Origin: Candidatus Paralactobacillus gallistercoris
GTDB lineage: Bacteria; Bacillota; Bacilli; Lactobacillales; Lactobacillaceae
Direction of reading: 5' to 3'
NCBI GenBank assembly: GCA_018883675.1
Contig: JAHLFS010000031.1
Coordinates: forward strand, 1 to 58,038
Length of the DNA stretch: 58,038 nucleotides
Shown: positions 11,464 through 20,051 of the stretch, in pieces
Numbering within the stretch: the stretch's first letter is position 1
How the letters are laid out: each line of letters starts with the position of its first letter
Notes under the pieces: generated by a model
Told to the model about the DNA's origin: nothing
The model's database searches: none
What the model saw: the letters and a program-made list of their open reading frames with translations, nothing else
Translations under genes and position numbers: made by a program

Positions 11464-12168
11464 TTATAAGAAATAAAATTGCCATAAATAACTAATTAAC
11501 CAACCACTTGTTAAAAAAGGAACAAATGGCATTCTCAGAAAATGACGTTTAAATAATAGTTGTTGCCAATAAAAAAAGCCCATGCATATTAAGCACGCAA
11601 TTAAGATTCCTAATAAAGTTAATTCCCATGAACAAAATAAACTAATTTGGGCAATTAATAAAATATCGCCTAAACCTAAACCATGGGAAGCACGAGAATA
11701 CAATAATAATGGGGTTGTAATTGCTAAACAACTACGCCAATGAACAGTTATATCTGTGGGATGAATAATTAATAATGCTAGTGTGATGGCAATGGTGGGA
11801 AAAGTATAGATAAAATACTCATTAATATCAGTTAGTGTAACAAAAATCAGTTCACCGCAAAGTAATATCATGAATGGCCACATACTTACTGCTAAATTAT
11901 TAACTAACCAAATAGTTACTAAACCGCCAATAATTTCAAAAATAGGCATTGTTAATTTAAGCCGTTGATGACAATACCGGCACCGTCCATGTAAATATAG
12001 GTAACTGATAATCGGAATGAGGTCATAATAACTTAATTTATGATGACAATTAAAGCAAAATGAACGCGGTAGTAACAATGATTGCTGCGCAGCTAAACGA
12101 TCAGCACATAGTTGAATAAAAGAAACAACACATGCGCCACTAATAAAAAGTAAAGTAGTTATTGCCAT
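11464..12168 (-). CDS. Prepilin peptidase, A24 family (ComC-like)
   Basis: A 234-residue polytopic membrane aspartyl protease predicted to cleave and N-methylate type IV pilin-like prepilins such as the ComG competence pseudopilins. Cysteines C38, C41, C63 and C66 form the zinc-binding pair of CxxC motifs between the first two membrane segments. The catalytic aspartates are D114 (TDINEY) and D168 in GLGLGD, the family signature. Start ATG follows GGAGTGA. A prepilin peptidase beside rpoC is a recurring arrangement in lactobacilli. No pilin or comG genes are nearby, so the substrate is inferred. Confidence 0.9.
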   Translation of the reverse strand: MAITTLLFISGACVVSFIQLCADRLAAQQSLLLPRSFCFNCHHKLSYYDLIPIISYLYLHGRCRYCHQRLKLTMPIFEIIGGLVTIWLVNNLAVSMWPFMILLCGELIFVTLTDINEYFIYTFPTIAITLALLIIHPTDITVHWRSCLAITTPLLLYSRASHGLGLGDILLIAQISLFCSWELTLLGILIACLICMGFFYWQQLLFKRHFLRMPFVPFLTSGWLISYLWQFYFL

Positions 12169-12265
12169 AGGTAAATCACTCCAAATAAGATAGCTTATAA
12201 ATATATATGCGGTATAGGAATATTATTTTTGCTAAATAATTATTAGTATTTTTTGCTAATAATAG

Positions 12266-12294
12266 TTGACAAGGATTATTAAAAAGAGTAAATT
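12266..12294 (+). promoter_or_regulatory. Promoter of tRNA-Gln
   Basis: A perfect -35 TTGACA (12266-12271), a 17-nt spacer, and a -10-like TAAATT (12289-12294) end 20 nt before the tRNA. Confidence 0.7.
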
Positions 12295-12313
12295 AATAAT
12301 GTAAATTAAATAT

Positions 12314-12385
12314 TGGGATATGGCCAAGCGGTAAGGCAAAGGACTTTGACTCCTTTATGCGTAGGTTCGAATCCTACTATCCCAA
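12314..12385 (+). tRNA. tRNA-Gln (anticodon UUG)
   Basis: Acceptor TGGGATA pairs with TATCCCA, with the T-first acceptor typical of tRNA-Gln. The anticodon loop CTTTGAC gives UUG. CCA is not encoded. It is a single gene with its own promoter and terminator, outside the main array. Confidence 0.96.
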
Positions 12386-12393
12386 CTAACTTT

Positions 12394-12425
12394 GAATCAC
12401 ATCTTTGGGTGTGATTCTTTTTTTT
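12394..12425 (+). terminator. Terminator of tRNA-Gln
   Basis: Arms GAATCACA and TGTGATTC with a short loop are followed by eight T residues. A -10-like TATAAT at 12441-12446 then offers a separate start for the epimerase gene. Confidence 0.88.
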
Positions 12426-12480
12426 GTTTAAATTACCATATATAATGATCTTGATAATAAAAAAGAAGGATAAATTAACT

Positions 12481-13596
12481 ATGCAACCAATTAAAGTAAT
12501 GACTATTTTTGGCACTCGTCCTGAAGCAATTAAGATGGCGCCATTAGTGCTAAAGTTACAAAAATCATCTGATTTTGAGAATACAACGGTAATTACTGCT
12601 CAACATCGGCAAATGCTAGATCAGGTACTTCAAATTTTTCATATTGTTCCTGATTATGATTTACATGTTATGGAACCTAATCAAACCCTTAGTATGATTA
12701 CCACACGGGTTTTATCACGCTTAGATGAAGTAATTAGTGAAGTTAAACCTGATATTATTCTCGTGCATGGGGATACAACGACTACTTTTACGGCCGCTTT
12801 AAGTGCTTTTTATCATCAAACCGCAATTGGTCACGTCGAAGCAGGGTTACGTACTTGGAATAAATATTCACCATATCCTGAAGAAATGAATCGGCAGTTA
12901 ACTGATGTTTTAAGTGATTTATATTTTGCGCCGACACAAACAAGTAAGGATAATTTGTTAAAAGAAAACCATCCGGCGAAAAATATTTATGTAACTGGAA
13001 ATACGGTAATTGATGCCTTACATTATACTGTTAACGAAAATTATCATCACGATGTTTTGGATGAAATTGATCCTCATCATAAGATGATTTTATTAACGAT
13101 GCATCGTCGCGAAAATCAAGGTGAACCGATGCGTGAAACCTTCAAAGCAGTTCGTGATGTTGTTGATGCACATCCGGACATTGATGTTATTTATCCAGTT
13201 CATTTAAGTCCCGCTGTGCAACAAGTAGCGCATGAAGTATTAGGTAATCATCCGCGGATTCATTTAATTGCACCGTTGGATGTCGTTGATTTTCATAATT
13301 TAGAAGCACGTGCTTACTTTATTATGACTGATTCTGGTGGTGTTCAAGAAGAAGCCCCATCTTTAGGTAAACCGGTTTTAGTATTACGAAATACCACTGA
13401 ACGTCCTGAAGGGGTTAAGGCTGGTACTTTAAAATTAATTGGTACAAGTTATGATAATGTTAAAAAACAAATGACTAAGTTATTGGAAGATCAAACGGAA
13501 TATGACAAAATGGCGCAAGCACGTAATCCATATGGGGATGGGCATGCTGCTGAACGGATTTTAACCGCTATTAAGGAATACTTCGCTAATAAATAA
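12481..13596 (+). CDS. wecB: UDP-N-acetylglucosamine 2-epimerase, non-hydrolysing
   Basis: A 371-residue cytoplasmic enzyme interconverting UDP-GlcNAc and UDP-ManNAc, a precursor step for wall teichoic acid linkage units and other cell-wall glycans. The fold is GT-B like. Signature blocks are GTRPEAIKMAPL at the N-terminus, HVEAGLRT, EEMNRQL and the UDP-binding DSGGVQEEAPSLGKP. I chose ATG 12481 because it gives the canonical MxPIKVMTIFGTRPE start with AAGAAGGA upstream; in-frame codons further 5' would overlap the tRNA terminator. The serine hydrolase gene follows after 17 nt, so both probably share a transcript. Confidence 0.93.
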   Translation: MQPIKVMTIFGTRPEAIKMAPLVLKLQKSSDFENTTVITAQHRQMLDQVLQIFHIVPDYDLHVMEPNQTLSMITTRVLSRLDEVISEVKPDIILVHGDTTTTFTAALSAFYHQTAIGHVEAGLRTWNKYSPYPEEMNRQLTDVLSDLYFAPTQTSKDNLLKENHPAKNIYVTGNTVIDALHYTVNENYHHDVLDEIDPHHKMILLTMHRRENQGEPMRETFKAVRDVVDAHPDIDVIYPVHLSPAVQQVAHEVLGNHPRIHLIAPLDVVDFHNLEARAYFIMTDSGGVQEEAPSLGKPVLVLRNTTERPEGVKAGTLKLIGTSYDNVKKQMTKLLEDQTEYDKMAQARNPYGDGHAAERILTAIKEYFANK

Positions 13597-13613
13597 GCGG
13601 AGTGTAATGACGT

Positions 13614-14819
13614 GTGCTATCAAAAATCAAAATTATTTTGATAATGATGTTTAGTGTTGTGTGGTGTGTTTTTGCCCCACACATCGTGCATGCTGCCACT
13701 GCGCCGGTTTTGGCCAGTGAGCAAGTTAATACGATTGATCAAAAATTACATCAACAACATTTTAGCGGCAGTGTTTTAATCGTGCATAATGGCCAACCAA
13801 TTTATATACAAAGTTTTGGCTATGCTAATTATCAACAGCGCAAGCGTAATCAACCGCAAATGCTTTATCAAATTGGTTCCATGCAAAAAACATTAACTGC
13901 TGTTTTAATTATGCAACAAATTCAGGCGCATCACTTACGATTAGATGACACTTTGGCTAAGTACTATCCCCGCATTCCTAATAGTCAACAGATTACGATT
14001 AGGATGCTACTGGATATGCGCTCTGGATTACAACTATCAACCTTGCCATCACGGGTGTTAACACCAGCACAATTACTTAATTTTATTACTCGACATGTTC
14101 AGGTTAAAGATGTTGGTGATTTTGATTATCAAGATGTTAATTATGCTATCTTGGCTGGTATTTTAAGCCAAGTTACACATCAAAGTTATCAATCATTATT
14201 CACTAAGACATTTTTAACAGCTTATTCACCGCAACAAGCCGGCTTTTTTAACACTTTTATGCAGCAAAGCAATACAACGTGTGGTTATGCTAATGATGGT
14301 AATGCGCCTGTTCCTAATTATGCTTTACCTATTTATGAAACACCGCAATTAGCTAGTTGTGAATTAGGAGCGGCGAATACGTATTTTAATGTTTGGACGT
14401 TATATCAGTTACAACGGGATATTTGTGAAGGTAAGTTTATTAGTTTATCAGCCTTACAGCAATTACGAACTGGCATTCAGTATCCGCATGATCGTTATAT
14501 TGGTGGCATTCATAATACGGACCAGTACTATTGGAGTCATGGCTTGATTGCGGGGTTTGAGTCAGCTTTCGTAATTAGTTTTAATGGTCAAAACGCGGTA
14601 GTGATGTTGGGTAATCGCCCATTACAAAAATACATGCCAACTTTGGCACGTAGTATTTATCATCATTATGCACTTACCCCCCGCTTGCAGGCTGGTCGGC
14701 CATCCGCGTTAACGTTCTTTGATAAGGTTAATTGGCCAGCCGTAGCATTTTTACGGCCTTCATTAGCAGTACCAACATTGACCCAGCAAATGATTATTAA
14801 TAATTATTGTTTATACTAA
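13614..14819 (+). CDS. Secreted serine hydrolase, beta-lactamase/PBP4*-like fold
   Basis: A 401-residue exported protein of the class C beta-lactamase/D,D-peptidase superfamily. A signal peptide ends near residue 27 (VHA-AT). The nucleophile motif is S89-M-Q-K92. The second motif, normally Y-x-N, reads Y172-Q-D here, and the third region is SHG in YWSHGLIAGFES. It likely acts on peptidoglycan stems or another ester/amide outside the membrane; the substrate cannot be read from sequence. The start is GTG 13614, 11 nt after GGAG. It follows the epimerase gene closely and ends at a strong terminator. Confidence 0.82.
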   Translation: MLSKIKIILIMMFSVVWCVFAPHIVHAATAPVLASEQVNTIDQKLHQQHFSGSVLIVHNGQPIYIQSFGYANYQQRKRNQPQMLYQIGSMQKTLTAVLIMQQIQAHHLRLDDTLAKYYPRIPNSQQITIRMLLDMRSGLQLSTLPSRVLTPAQLLNFITRHVQVKDVGDFDYQDVNYAILAGILSQVTHQSYQSLFTKTFLTAYSPQQAGFFNTFMQQSNTTCGYANDGNAPVPNYALPIYETPQLASCELGAANTYFNVWTLYQLQRDICEGKFISLSALQQLRTGIQYPHDRYIGGIHNTDQYYWSHGLIAGFESAFVISFNGQNAVVMLGNRPLQKYMPTLARSIYHHYALTPRLQAGRPSALTFFDKVNWPAVAFLRPSLAVPTLTQQMIINNYCLY

Positions 14820-14820
14820 T

Positions 14821-14850
14821 AAAAAAAGCATGCTTACAGCATGCTTTTTT
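14821..14850. terminator. Bidirectional terminator after the serine hydrolase gene
   Basis: Arms AAAGCATGC and GCATGCTTT with loop TTACA, A-run on the left and T-run on the right. It lies between convergent genes. Confidence 0.92.
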
Positions 14851-14853
14851 AGT

Positions 14854-15234
14854 TTATTTTTTCATTTTGTCGCACCAATCACTGGCCGCTGTCATGGCTG
14901 CTTTTTCAAGTGCAGCCCAGTTATCAAATTGTGATAATTCAAGCACGATTTCGTCTTTACTATCATTAAAGGTACTACGGTTATTAACAATAATTGCAAA
15001 TTGATCAAAATGATGAGTGTCATTAATATATCTAATTTGCAATGTATAGAAACCGGCTTCGTAATTACGAATGTTATCGGGTTCTTGATAAAGAACTTGT
15101 AATTGTTGTTTGGCAGTAGTAAATTCTAATGTTTTTAGCTTATCCCATAAGTCTTGGTAGTTCTTATGTAATTCGGCTAATTGTTCGTCAGTTAATTGAT
15201 CATCATAATGAATGGCTTTTCCTGCTAATTCCAT
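14854..15234 (-). CDS. Hypothetical acidic cytoplasmic protein
   Basis: 126 residues, no signal peptide or membrane segment. I do not recognise the family. It is rich in charged residues, with an N-terminal helical stretch (about residues 14-45, DEQLAELHKNYQDLWDKLK) and a beta-like centre (FYTLQIRYIN, FAIIVNN). Start ATG is preceded by AAGAGGCG. It stands alone between a terminator and the divergent rsmG promoter, so neighbours give no clue to function. The codon use matches the surrounding genes, which supports a real gene. Confidence 0.7.
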   Translation of the reverse strand: MELAGKAIHYDDQLTDEQLAELHKNYQDLWDKLKTLEFTTAKQQLQVLYQEPDNIRNYEAGFYTLQIRYINDTHHFDQFAIIVNNRSTFNDSKDEIVLELSQFDNWAALEKAAMTAASDWCDKMKK

Positions 15235-15318
15235 TAATAACGCCTCTTTTAATTAAGTAACTTTACAACCTTTATATTAGGCCTTATTACTCAATATGAA
15301 AAGAAATTATTCGTGATA

Positions 15319-15347
15319 TTGCACTTTTAATCTAATTGGACTAAAGT
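15319..15347 (+). promoter_or_regulatory. Promoter of the rsmG-noc-parB operon
   Basis: TTGCAC (15319-15324), a 17-nt spacer, and TAAAGT (15342-15347). The predicted transcription start, about 15354, falls at the left edge of the inverted repeat at 15356-15378. Confidence 0.55.
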
Positions 15348-15355
15348 TAAATAAG

Positions 15356-15378
15356 TGTGAAACAATGATTGTTTCACA
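15356..15378 (+). repeat. Inverted repeat with parS-like half-sites in outward order
   Basis: Perfect 10-bp arms TGTGAAACAA and TTGTTTCACA are separated by TGA. The arms contain GTGAAACA (15357-15364) and TGTTTCAC (15370-15377). These are exactly the right and left halves of the Bacillus-type parS consensus TGTTTCACGTGAAACA, but in swapped order with 5 nt between them. It lies just after the predicted transcription start of the operon encoding Noc and ParB. It could be an operator or an mRNA hairpin ahead of the ribosome binding site. Confidence 0.6.
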
Positions 15379-15394
15379 AGAAAGAGGTGGCAAC

Positions 15395-16135
15395 ATGAAT
15401 CCTGAAGCATTTAGAAGTGCTTTGCAAAAGCATCAAATTACTTTAAATGATTACCAAATGCACCAATTTGATACTTATTATCACGATTTAATTGATGCTA
15501 ATCAAAACGTTAATTTGACGGCAATTACGGCACAAAACGAAGTATATTTGAAGCATTTTTATGATTCTTTGCTTCCAGCTTTTTTTGTTGATGCTTTACG
15601 TAATGAACCACTACGACTTTGTGATGTGGGAGCAGGGGCTGGTTTTCCATCATTGCCTTTAAAAATTGCTTTTCCCAAATTAGCTGTTACCATCGTTGAC
15701 TCTTTGAATAAAAGAATTAACTTTTTACAATCATTAGTTACTGATTTAAACATGACAAATGTTGAATTAATTCATCGTCGGGCTGAAGATTTTGGCAATA
15801 AAAAATCACCGGCCCGCGCTACTTTTGATATCGTAACGGCTCGGGCCGTAGCAGCGTTACCTGTTTTAGCTGAGTTATGCTTACCACTTGTTAAGGAAAA
15901 TGGCTATTTTATTGCTTTAAAAGCTAGTCATGCAGATGTGGAAATTAAGCAGGCACAATACGCTTTACAAGTATTAGGTGGGCAATTAGTTGCTGATCAT
16001 CAATTATTATTGCCTAATGAAGCAGGTGTCCGGCATATTTTAATTATTAAAAAGAACAAACCAACTCCAAAGAAATATCCACGTAAAGCAGGCACGCCTA
16101 ATCGTGAACCTTTACTGGCAAAGGAGACGAGATAA
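15395..16135 (+). CDS. rsmG: RsmG, 16S rRNA (guanine-527-N7)-methyltransferase
   Basis: A 246-residue SAM-dependent methyltransferase (GidB family) that modifies G527 of 16S rRNA. The SAM motif I reads DVGAGAGFPSLPLKI, and the family signatures NLTAI and SLNKRINFLQSL are present. I chose ATG 15395 behind AAAGAGGTGG; an in-frame ATG at 15365 lies inside the inverted repeat and has no ribosome binding site. The stop is 2 nt before noc, so translation is probably coupled. The C-terminal tail is basic and about 20 residues longer than the core fold. Confidence 0.95.
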   Translation: MNPEAFRSALQKHQITLNDYQMHQFDTYYHDLIDANQNVNLTAITAQNEVYLKHFYDSLLPAFFVDALRNEPLRLCDVGAGAGFPSLPLKIAFPKLAVTIVDSLNKRINFLQSLVTDLNMTNVELIHRRAEDFGNKKSPARATFDIVTARAVAALPVLAELCLPLVKENGYFIALKASHADVEIKQAQYALQVLGGQLVADHQLLLPNEAGVRHILIIKKNKPTPKKYPRKAGTPNREPLLAKETR

Positions 16136-16137
16136 TA

Positions 16138-16956
16138 ATGGCATTTAGTTTTTTTAATCGTCATAAGAATAATCATGAAGTTACTGGCGTTAAACAAGTT
16201 GTTGAAGTGCCAGTCGTTGATATTGTTCCTAATCGTTATCAACCCCGTAAAACATTTGACCCGACTCGTATTGCTGAATTAGCGGAAACAATCCATGAAC
16301 ATGGTTTATTACAGCCGATTATTTTACGTGAGTATGAACCGCAAAAATACGAAATTATCGCGGGTGAACGGCGTTTTCGGGCAGTTGAAACGTTAAATTG
16401 GGAAAAAATTCCGGCTATTATTGAAAAAATGGACAATCATGAAACAGCTTCAATGGCCTTAATTGAAAACTTACAGCGGGAACAATTAAGTCCAATTGAA
16501 GAAGCGGTTGCTTATCAAGCTTTGCTACAATTAAATGACCTTACCCAAGAAGAATTGGCCCAACGGATGGGGAAAAGCCAATCATTTATTGCTAATAAAT
16601 TACGGTTATTAAAACTAAGCGAAACTGTCCAAGAAGCCATTATGAATGGTGAAATTACCGAACGTCATGGTCGGGAATTACTACGTTTAGATGACATTAA
16701 ACAACAAGTAGCCTTACACCGTATTTTAGCAACTCATTTAAATGTTAAAGATACCCATCAAATGGTTTCACAGTTATTACATCCTAACCATTCTCAAGCT
16801 AAAGCAACTACTAATCACCACTATGATGGTAATCAAGCTTTAGCAACTGTTAAGAAAACGGTGCGTGCCATTCGGGAAAGCGGTTTGCGAATTAAGCTTC
16901 ATGAAGTTGAACAAGGTAATAATTATCATCTTGAGATTGATATTCCTAAAAAATAA
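16138..16956 (+). CDS. noc: Noc, nucleoid occlusion factor (ParB-like CTPase)
   Basis: A 272-residue DNA-binding protein that in Bacillus binds NBS sites and tethers DNA to the membrane to keep division off the nucleoid. The short N-terminal segment MAFSFFNRHK resembles the amphipathic membrane-targeting helix of Noc. The CTP-binding motif GERRFR is at residues 76-81 and ENLQRE at 110-115. The helix-turn-helix region GKSQSFIANKLRLLKL carries the Q, K and K residues that separate Noc from ParB specificity in the published family analysis. It is preceded by AAAGGAGACG. parB follows after 15 nt with no parA between. Confidence 0.9.
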   Translation: MAFSFFNRHKNNHEVTGVKQVVEVPVVDIVPNRYQPRKTFDPTRIAELAETIHEHGLLQPIILREYEPQKYEIIAGERRFRAVETLNWEKIPAIIEKMDNHETASMALIENLQREQLSPIEEAVAYQALLQLNDLTQEELAQRMGKSQSFIANKLRLLKLSETVQEAIMNGEITERHGRELLRLDDIKQQVALHRILATHLNVKDTHQMVSQLLHPNHSQAKATTNHHYDGNQALATVKKTVRAIRESGLRIKLHEVEQGNNYHLEIDIPKK

Positions 16957-16971
16957 CTGGGAGTTTCACCA

Positions 16972-17829
16972 TTGAAGAAGAAAAATAATCAAATTGATCA
17001 GTTGTTTGCTGATTTAACTACACCATCAACTGTACATGAAGCTGAACAAATTGTTACTTTGCCATTAGCTGAGATTCGTCCGAATCCTTATCAACCCCGG
17101 CGTATTTTTGCAACCGTGGCGTTGCAAGACTTAGCTAATTCAATTACTAAATCGGGTGTTTTTCAACCTATTATTGTGCGGCAAAGTATTAGTGGTTATG
17201 AATTAGTGGCGGGCGAGCGGCGTTTTCGGGCCTCCAAATTAGCGGGTAAACAGACTATTCCAGCAATTATTCGTCAAATGGATGATGACATGATGATGGA
17301 AGTAGCTGTTTTAGAAAATTTGCAACGTGAAAATCTAACGCCGCTTGAAGAAGCCAATGCTTATGCTACTTTAATGAAGAAGTTACACTTAACACAAGCC
17401 GAAATTTCCAACCGGCTGGGGAAAAGCCGCCCTTACATTGCCAATTATTTGCGGTTATTAACGTTGCCAATGCCAGTTAAACAAATGATTCAAAAAAAGC
17501 AATTATCAATGGGACAGGCGCGTACACTATTAGGGTTAAAAGATAAAACTAAAATTACCCGGATAGCTAACCGCGTTGTAGCAGAAAAAATGACCGTGCG
17601 GCAGTTGGAACAACTAGTTAATCAAGAAAATGGGCAACGGCCTAAATTAACAAGCAAACCGCCAAAATCACCATACTTACACGCTGCTGAAGAACAATTA
17701 AGTCATCATTTTGATACTAAAGTTAATATTGTTCATAACCAAAAGGGCACTGGTAAGATTGAAATTAACTATTTATCATTAACCGAACTAAACCGCATCT
17801 TGCAAATTTTAAATGTGAACCTTGATTAA
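16972..17829 (+). CDS. parB: ParB (Spo0J), chromosome partitioning CTPase
   Basis: A 285-residue centromere-binding protein that loads at parS and recruits SMC. GERRFR (81-86) forms the CTP pocket and ENLQRE lies at 115-120. The recognition region GKSRPYIANYLRLLTLP has the R and T residues of true ParB, unlike its neighbour Noc. The start is TTG 16972 behind GGGAG. The N-terminus NNQIDQLFADL replaces the usual LGKGINALF motif that stimulates ParA, and is only partly similar to it. No parA accompanies it. Confidence 0.92.
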   Translation: MKKKNNQIDQLFADLTTPSTVHEAEQIVTLPLAEIRPNPYQPRRIFATVALQDLANSITKSGVFQPIIVRQSISGYELVAGERRFRASKLAGKQTIPAIIRQMDDDMMMEVAVLENLQRENLTPLEEANAYATLMKKLHLTQAEISNRLGKSRPYIANYLRLLTLPMPVKQMIQKKQLSMGQARTLLGLKDKTKITRIANRVVAEKMTVRQLEQLVNQENGQRPKLTSKPPKSPYLHAAEEQLSHHFDTKVNIVHNQKGTGKIEINYLSLTELNRILQILNVNLD

Positions 17830-17843
17830 AGGAAGTATTCCTG

Positions 17844-18041
17844 ATGTATGCTTTAAATGATATTGTAATGTTAAAAAAGCCACATGCGTGTGGTACTAAT
17901 AAGTGGCGCATTGTGCGGATGGGCATGGATATTCGGCTCGAATGTTTAGGTTGCGGACACCGGATATTAATGTCACGCCGCGATTTTGAAAAAAGACTTA
18001 AAAAAGTTTTAGTAAAATCTGATAAAATCAATAATAAATAA
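17844..18041 (+). CDS. DUF951 family protein
   Basis: 65 residues, a small basic protein with CxG...CLGCGH cysteines that could bind zinc (HACGTNKW, LECLGCGHRILMSRRDFEK). The DUF951 family is widespread in Firmicutes and nearly always sits between parB and ychF, as here. The function is unknown; the form suggests nucleic acid or ribosome binding. Start ATG behind AAGGAAGTATT. It is part of the rsmG-noc-parB transcript. Confidence 0.9.
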   Translation: MYALNDIVMLKKPHACGTNKWRIVRMGMDIRLECLGCGHRILMSRRDFEKRLKKVLVKSDKINNK

Positions 18042-18059
18042 CAATTAAGGAGAGATATT

Positions 18060-19163
18060 ATGGCTTTAACAGCAGGTATTGTTGGTTTACCTAACGTTGG
18101 TAAATCGACTTTATTTAATGCAATTACCAAAGCAGGCGCTGAAATGGCTAATTATCCATTTGCAACGATTGATCCTAATGTGGGGATGGTTGAAGTTCCC
18201 GATAAGCGTTTAGATCGTATTCAAGAAATTATTCCTGCTAAAAAAGTTGTGCCGACTACGTTTGAATTTACCGATATTGCGGGCATTGTTAAGGGTGCTA
18301 GTAAAGGTGAAGGGCTGGGCAACAAGTTCTTAGAAAATATTCGCCAAACTGACGCTATTGTACACGTGGTGCGGGCCTTTGATGATGATAATATTACAAG
18401 TGTTACTGGTAAAGTTGACCCAATTAGTGATATTGAAACCATTAACTTAGAATTAAGTTTAGCTGATTTGGAAAGTGTTGAACGGCGCTACACCCGGGTT
18501 GAAAAAGTTGCCCGGACAGCCAAGGATAAGGATGCTCAAGCTGAATTTGAAGTCTTGAAAAAAATTAAGCCAGTTTTAGAAGCCGGTGGTAATGTCCGCT
18601 CAATTAGTTTTTCTAAAGAAGAACAAAAAATCGTTAAAGGATTATTCTTATTAACTTCTAAGCCGATTTTGTATGTTGCTAATATTGCTGAAGAAGACAT
18701 GGCTGATCCCGATGCTTCACCATATGTACAACAAATCAAAGCCTATGCTGCTAAAGAAAATGCTGATGTTGTGGCTGTTTCTGCAAAAACTGAAGAAGAA
18801 ATTGCCCAGTTAGATGATGCTGATAAAGCTGATTTTTTGGCTGCTGAAGGGGTTGATGAATCTGGCTTAGATAAGTTAATTAAGGCTTCATATCACTTAT
18901 TAGGTTTAGCTACTTTCTTTACCGCTGGTGGTAAAGAAACCCGTGCTTGGACGTTCCGCCGGGGAATGAAAGCACCACAAGTTGCTGGTATTATTCATTC
19001 AGATTTTGAACGTGGTTTTATTCGGGCCGAAACGGTTTCATTTGCTGATTTAGACCGGTTAGGCAGTATGAATGCTGTTCGTGAAGCTGGTAAAATGCGG
19101 CTTGAAGGTAAAGATTATGAAGTTCAAGATGGCGATATCATTGAATTTAGATTTAACGTTTAA
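18060..19163 (+). CDS. ychF: YchF/OLA1, redox-regulated ribosome-binding ATPase
   Basis: A 367-residue Obg-family P-loop NTPase. G1 is GLPNVGKST, and the G3 region reads DIAGIVKGASKGEGLGN. A coiled-coil insertion lies around residues 130-200, and the C-terminal TGS-like domain ends VQDGDIIEFRFNV. Members prefer ATP to GTP and act on stalled or stressed ribosomes. Start ATG behind AAGGAGAG. The length is typical and the gene follows DUF951 in the same operon. Confidence 0.95.
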   Translation: MALTAGIVGLPNVGKSTLFNAITKAGAEMANYPFATIDPNVGMVEVPDKRLDRIQEIIPAKKVVPTTFEFTDIAGIVKGASKGEGLGNKFLENIRQTDAIVHVVRAFDDDNITSVTGKVDPISDIETINLELSLADLESVERRYTRVEKVARTAKDKDAQAEFEVLKKIKPVLEAGGNVRSISFSKEEQKIVKGLFLLTSKPILYVANIAEEDMADPDASPYVQQIKAYAAKENADVVAVSAKTEEEIAQLDDADKADFLAAEGVDESGLDKLIKASYHLLGLATFFTAGGKETRAWTFRRGMKAPQVAGIIHSDFERGFIRAETVSFADLDRLGSMNAVREAGKMRLEGKDYEVQDGDIIEFRFNV

Positions 19164-19181
19164 AATTTAGGAGGAATTATT

Positions 19182-19943
19182 TTGGCTGAAGATAATAAAA
19201 GTGAACAACAATTAGCGAGTGCAACTACTACTCAAGCAACATCAGAACCGCATAATGTTGCTAACGCCAAAAACCAACGCATTGCGGCTGCGGCACGGCA
19301 AAAGGATGATGCGCCTGCAGAAATTGCTAAGCATTTATCTAAAAAGAATACCGATTATGTTTTTAAATTAAAAAAGGGCTTAGCAGCTACAGACTTATCA
19401 GCTGAACGTCAAAAGGCAATCATTGATGAAATGTTACCTAAAATCATTGAAGGACAACATCAAGGTAAAACGGCCAATGTTTTATTCGGACCGGTTAGTG
19501 AACGCATTGATAAGATTTTACATGCGCCAGTACCAGCTAAACCCACACCATTTTGGATGTCTGCCATTGACATGGGATGTACTTTCTTAGCCATGTTTGC
19601 TGCTGTTTATGGTTTATTTGGTCTCTTTTCACCTAAAATGGCTAAGTCGGCAACTAATGGTTGGATTACTTTAATTGCGATTGCCTTAGCTGCTGGGGCA
19701 TTAATGGCTTACTCAACCAAATGGGTTAATAATAAGAAACGGGGTTCATTTTTACGAATCTTAGTAGTATCATTAGCCGCTGTTTTTGTAATGATGGTAA
19801 TTTTATCATTAATTATGATGATTCCACGGCAAATTAACTTTATTGTGCCACCAGTACCAGAATTAATTTTGGCCGCTGTTGCTTATGGTGCTCATTACTT
19901 ATTGAAAAAACACTTCAAACCACTTGGTTATTTTCGCGAATAA
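19182..19943 (+). CDS. DUF1129 family membrane protein
   Basis: 253 residues. The N-terminal third is polar and charged (to about residue 115). Four hydrophobic segments follow, roughly at 127-147, 160-180, 190-215 and 220-240, ending in a basic tail. The pattern matches DUF1129, a lactic-acid-bacterial family with no established function. The start is TTG 19182 behind AGGAGGAATT. It is the last gene of the operon and ends at a 38-bp palindromic terminator. Confidence 0.85.
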   Translation: MAEDNKSEQQLASATTTQATSEPHNVANAKNQRIAAAARQKDDAPAEIAKHLSKKNTDYVFKLKKGLAATDLSAERQKAIIDEMLPKIIEGQHQGKTANVLFGPVSERIDKILHAPVPAKPTPFWMSAIDMGCTFLAMFAAVYGLFGLFSPKMAKSATNGWITLIAIALAAGALMAYSTKWVNNKKRGSFLRILVVSLAAVFVMMVILSLIMMIPRQINFIVPPVPELILAAVAYGAHYLLKKHFKPLGYFRE

Positions 19944-19960
19944 ATGACATGATTTTATTA

Positions 19961-19998
19961 AAATTAAGCTCAATAGTAATTACTATTGAGCTTAATTT
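19961..19998 (+). terminator. Terminator after the DUF1129 gene
   Basis: A perfect 19-bp inverted repeat without a spacer; the arms begin AAATTAAGCTC and end GAGCTTAATTT. No long T-run follows. A -10 TATAAT for the next operon lies at 20011-20016. Confidence 0.75.
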
Positions 19999-20051
19999 GT
20001 ATATTAATTATATAATTTAGTCAGTAAACACTAAGGAGAAAAATTATTACT

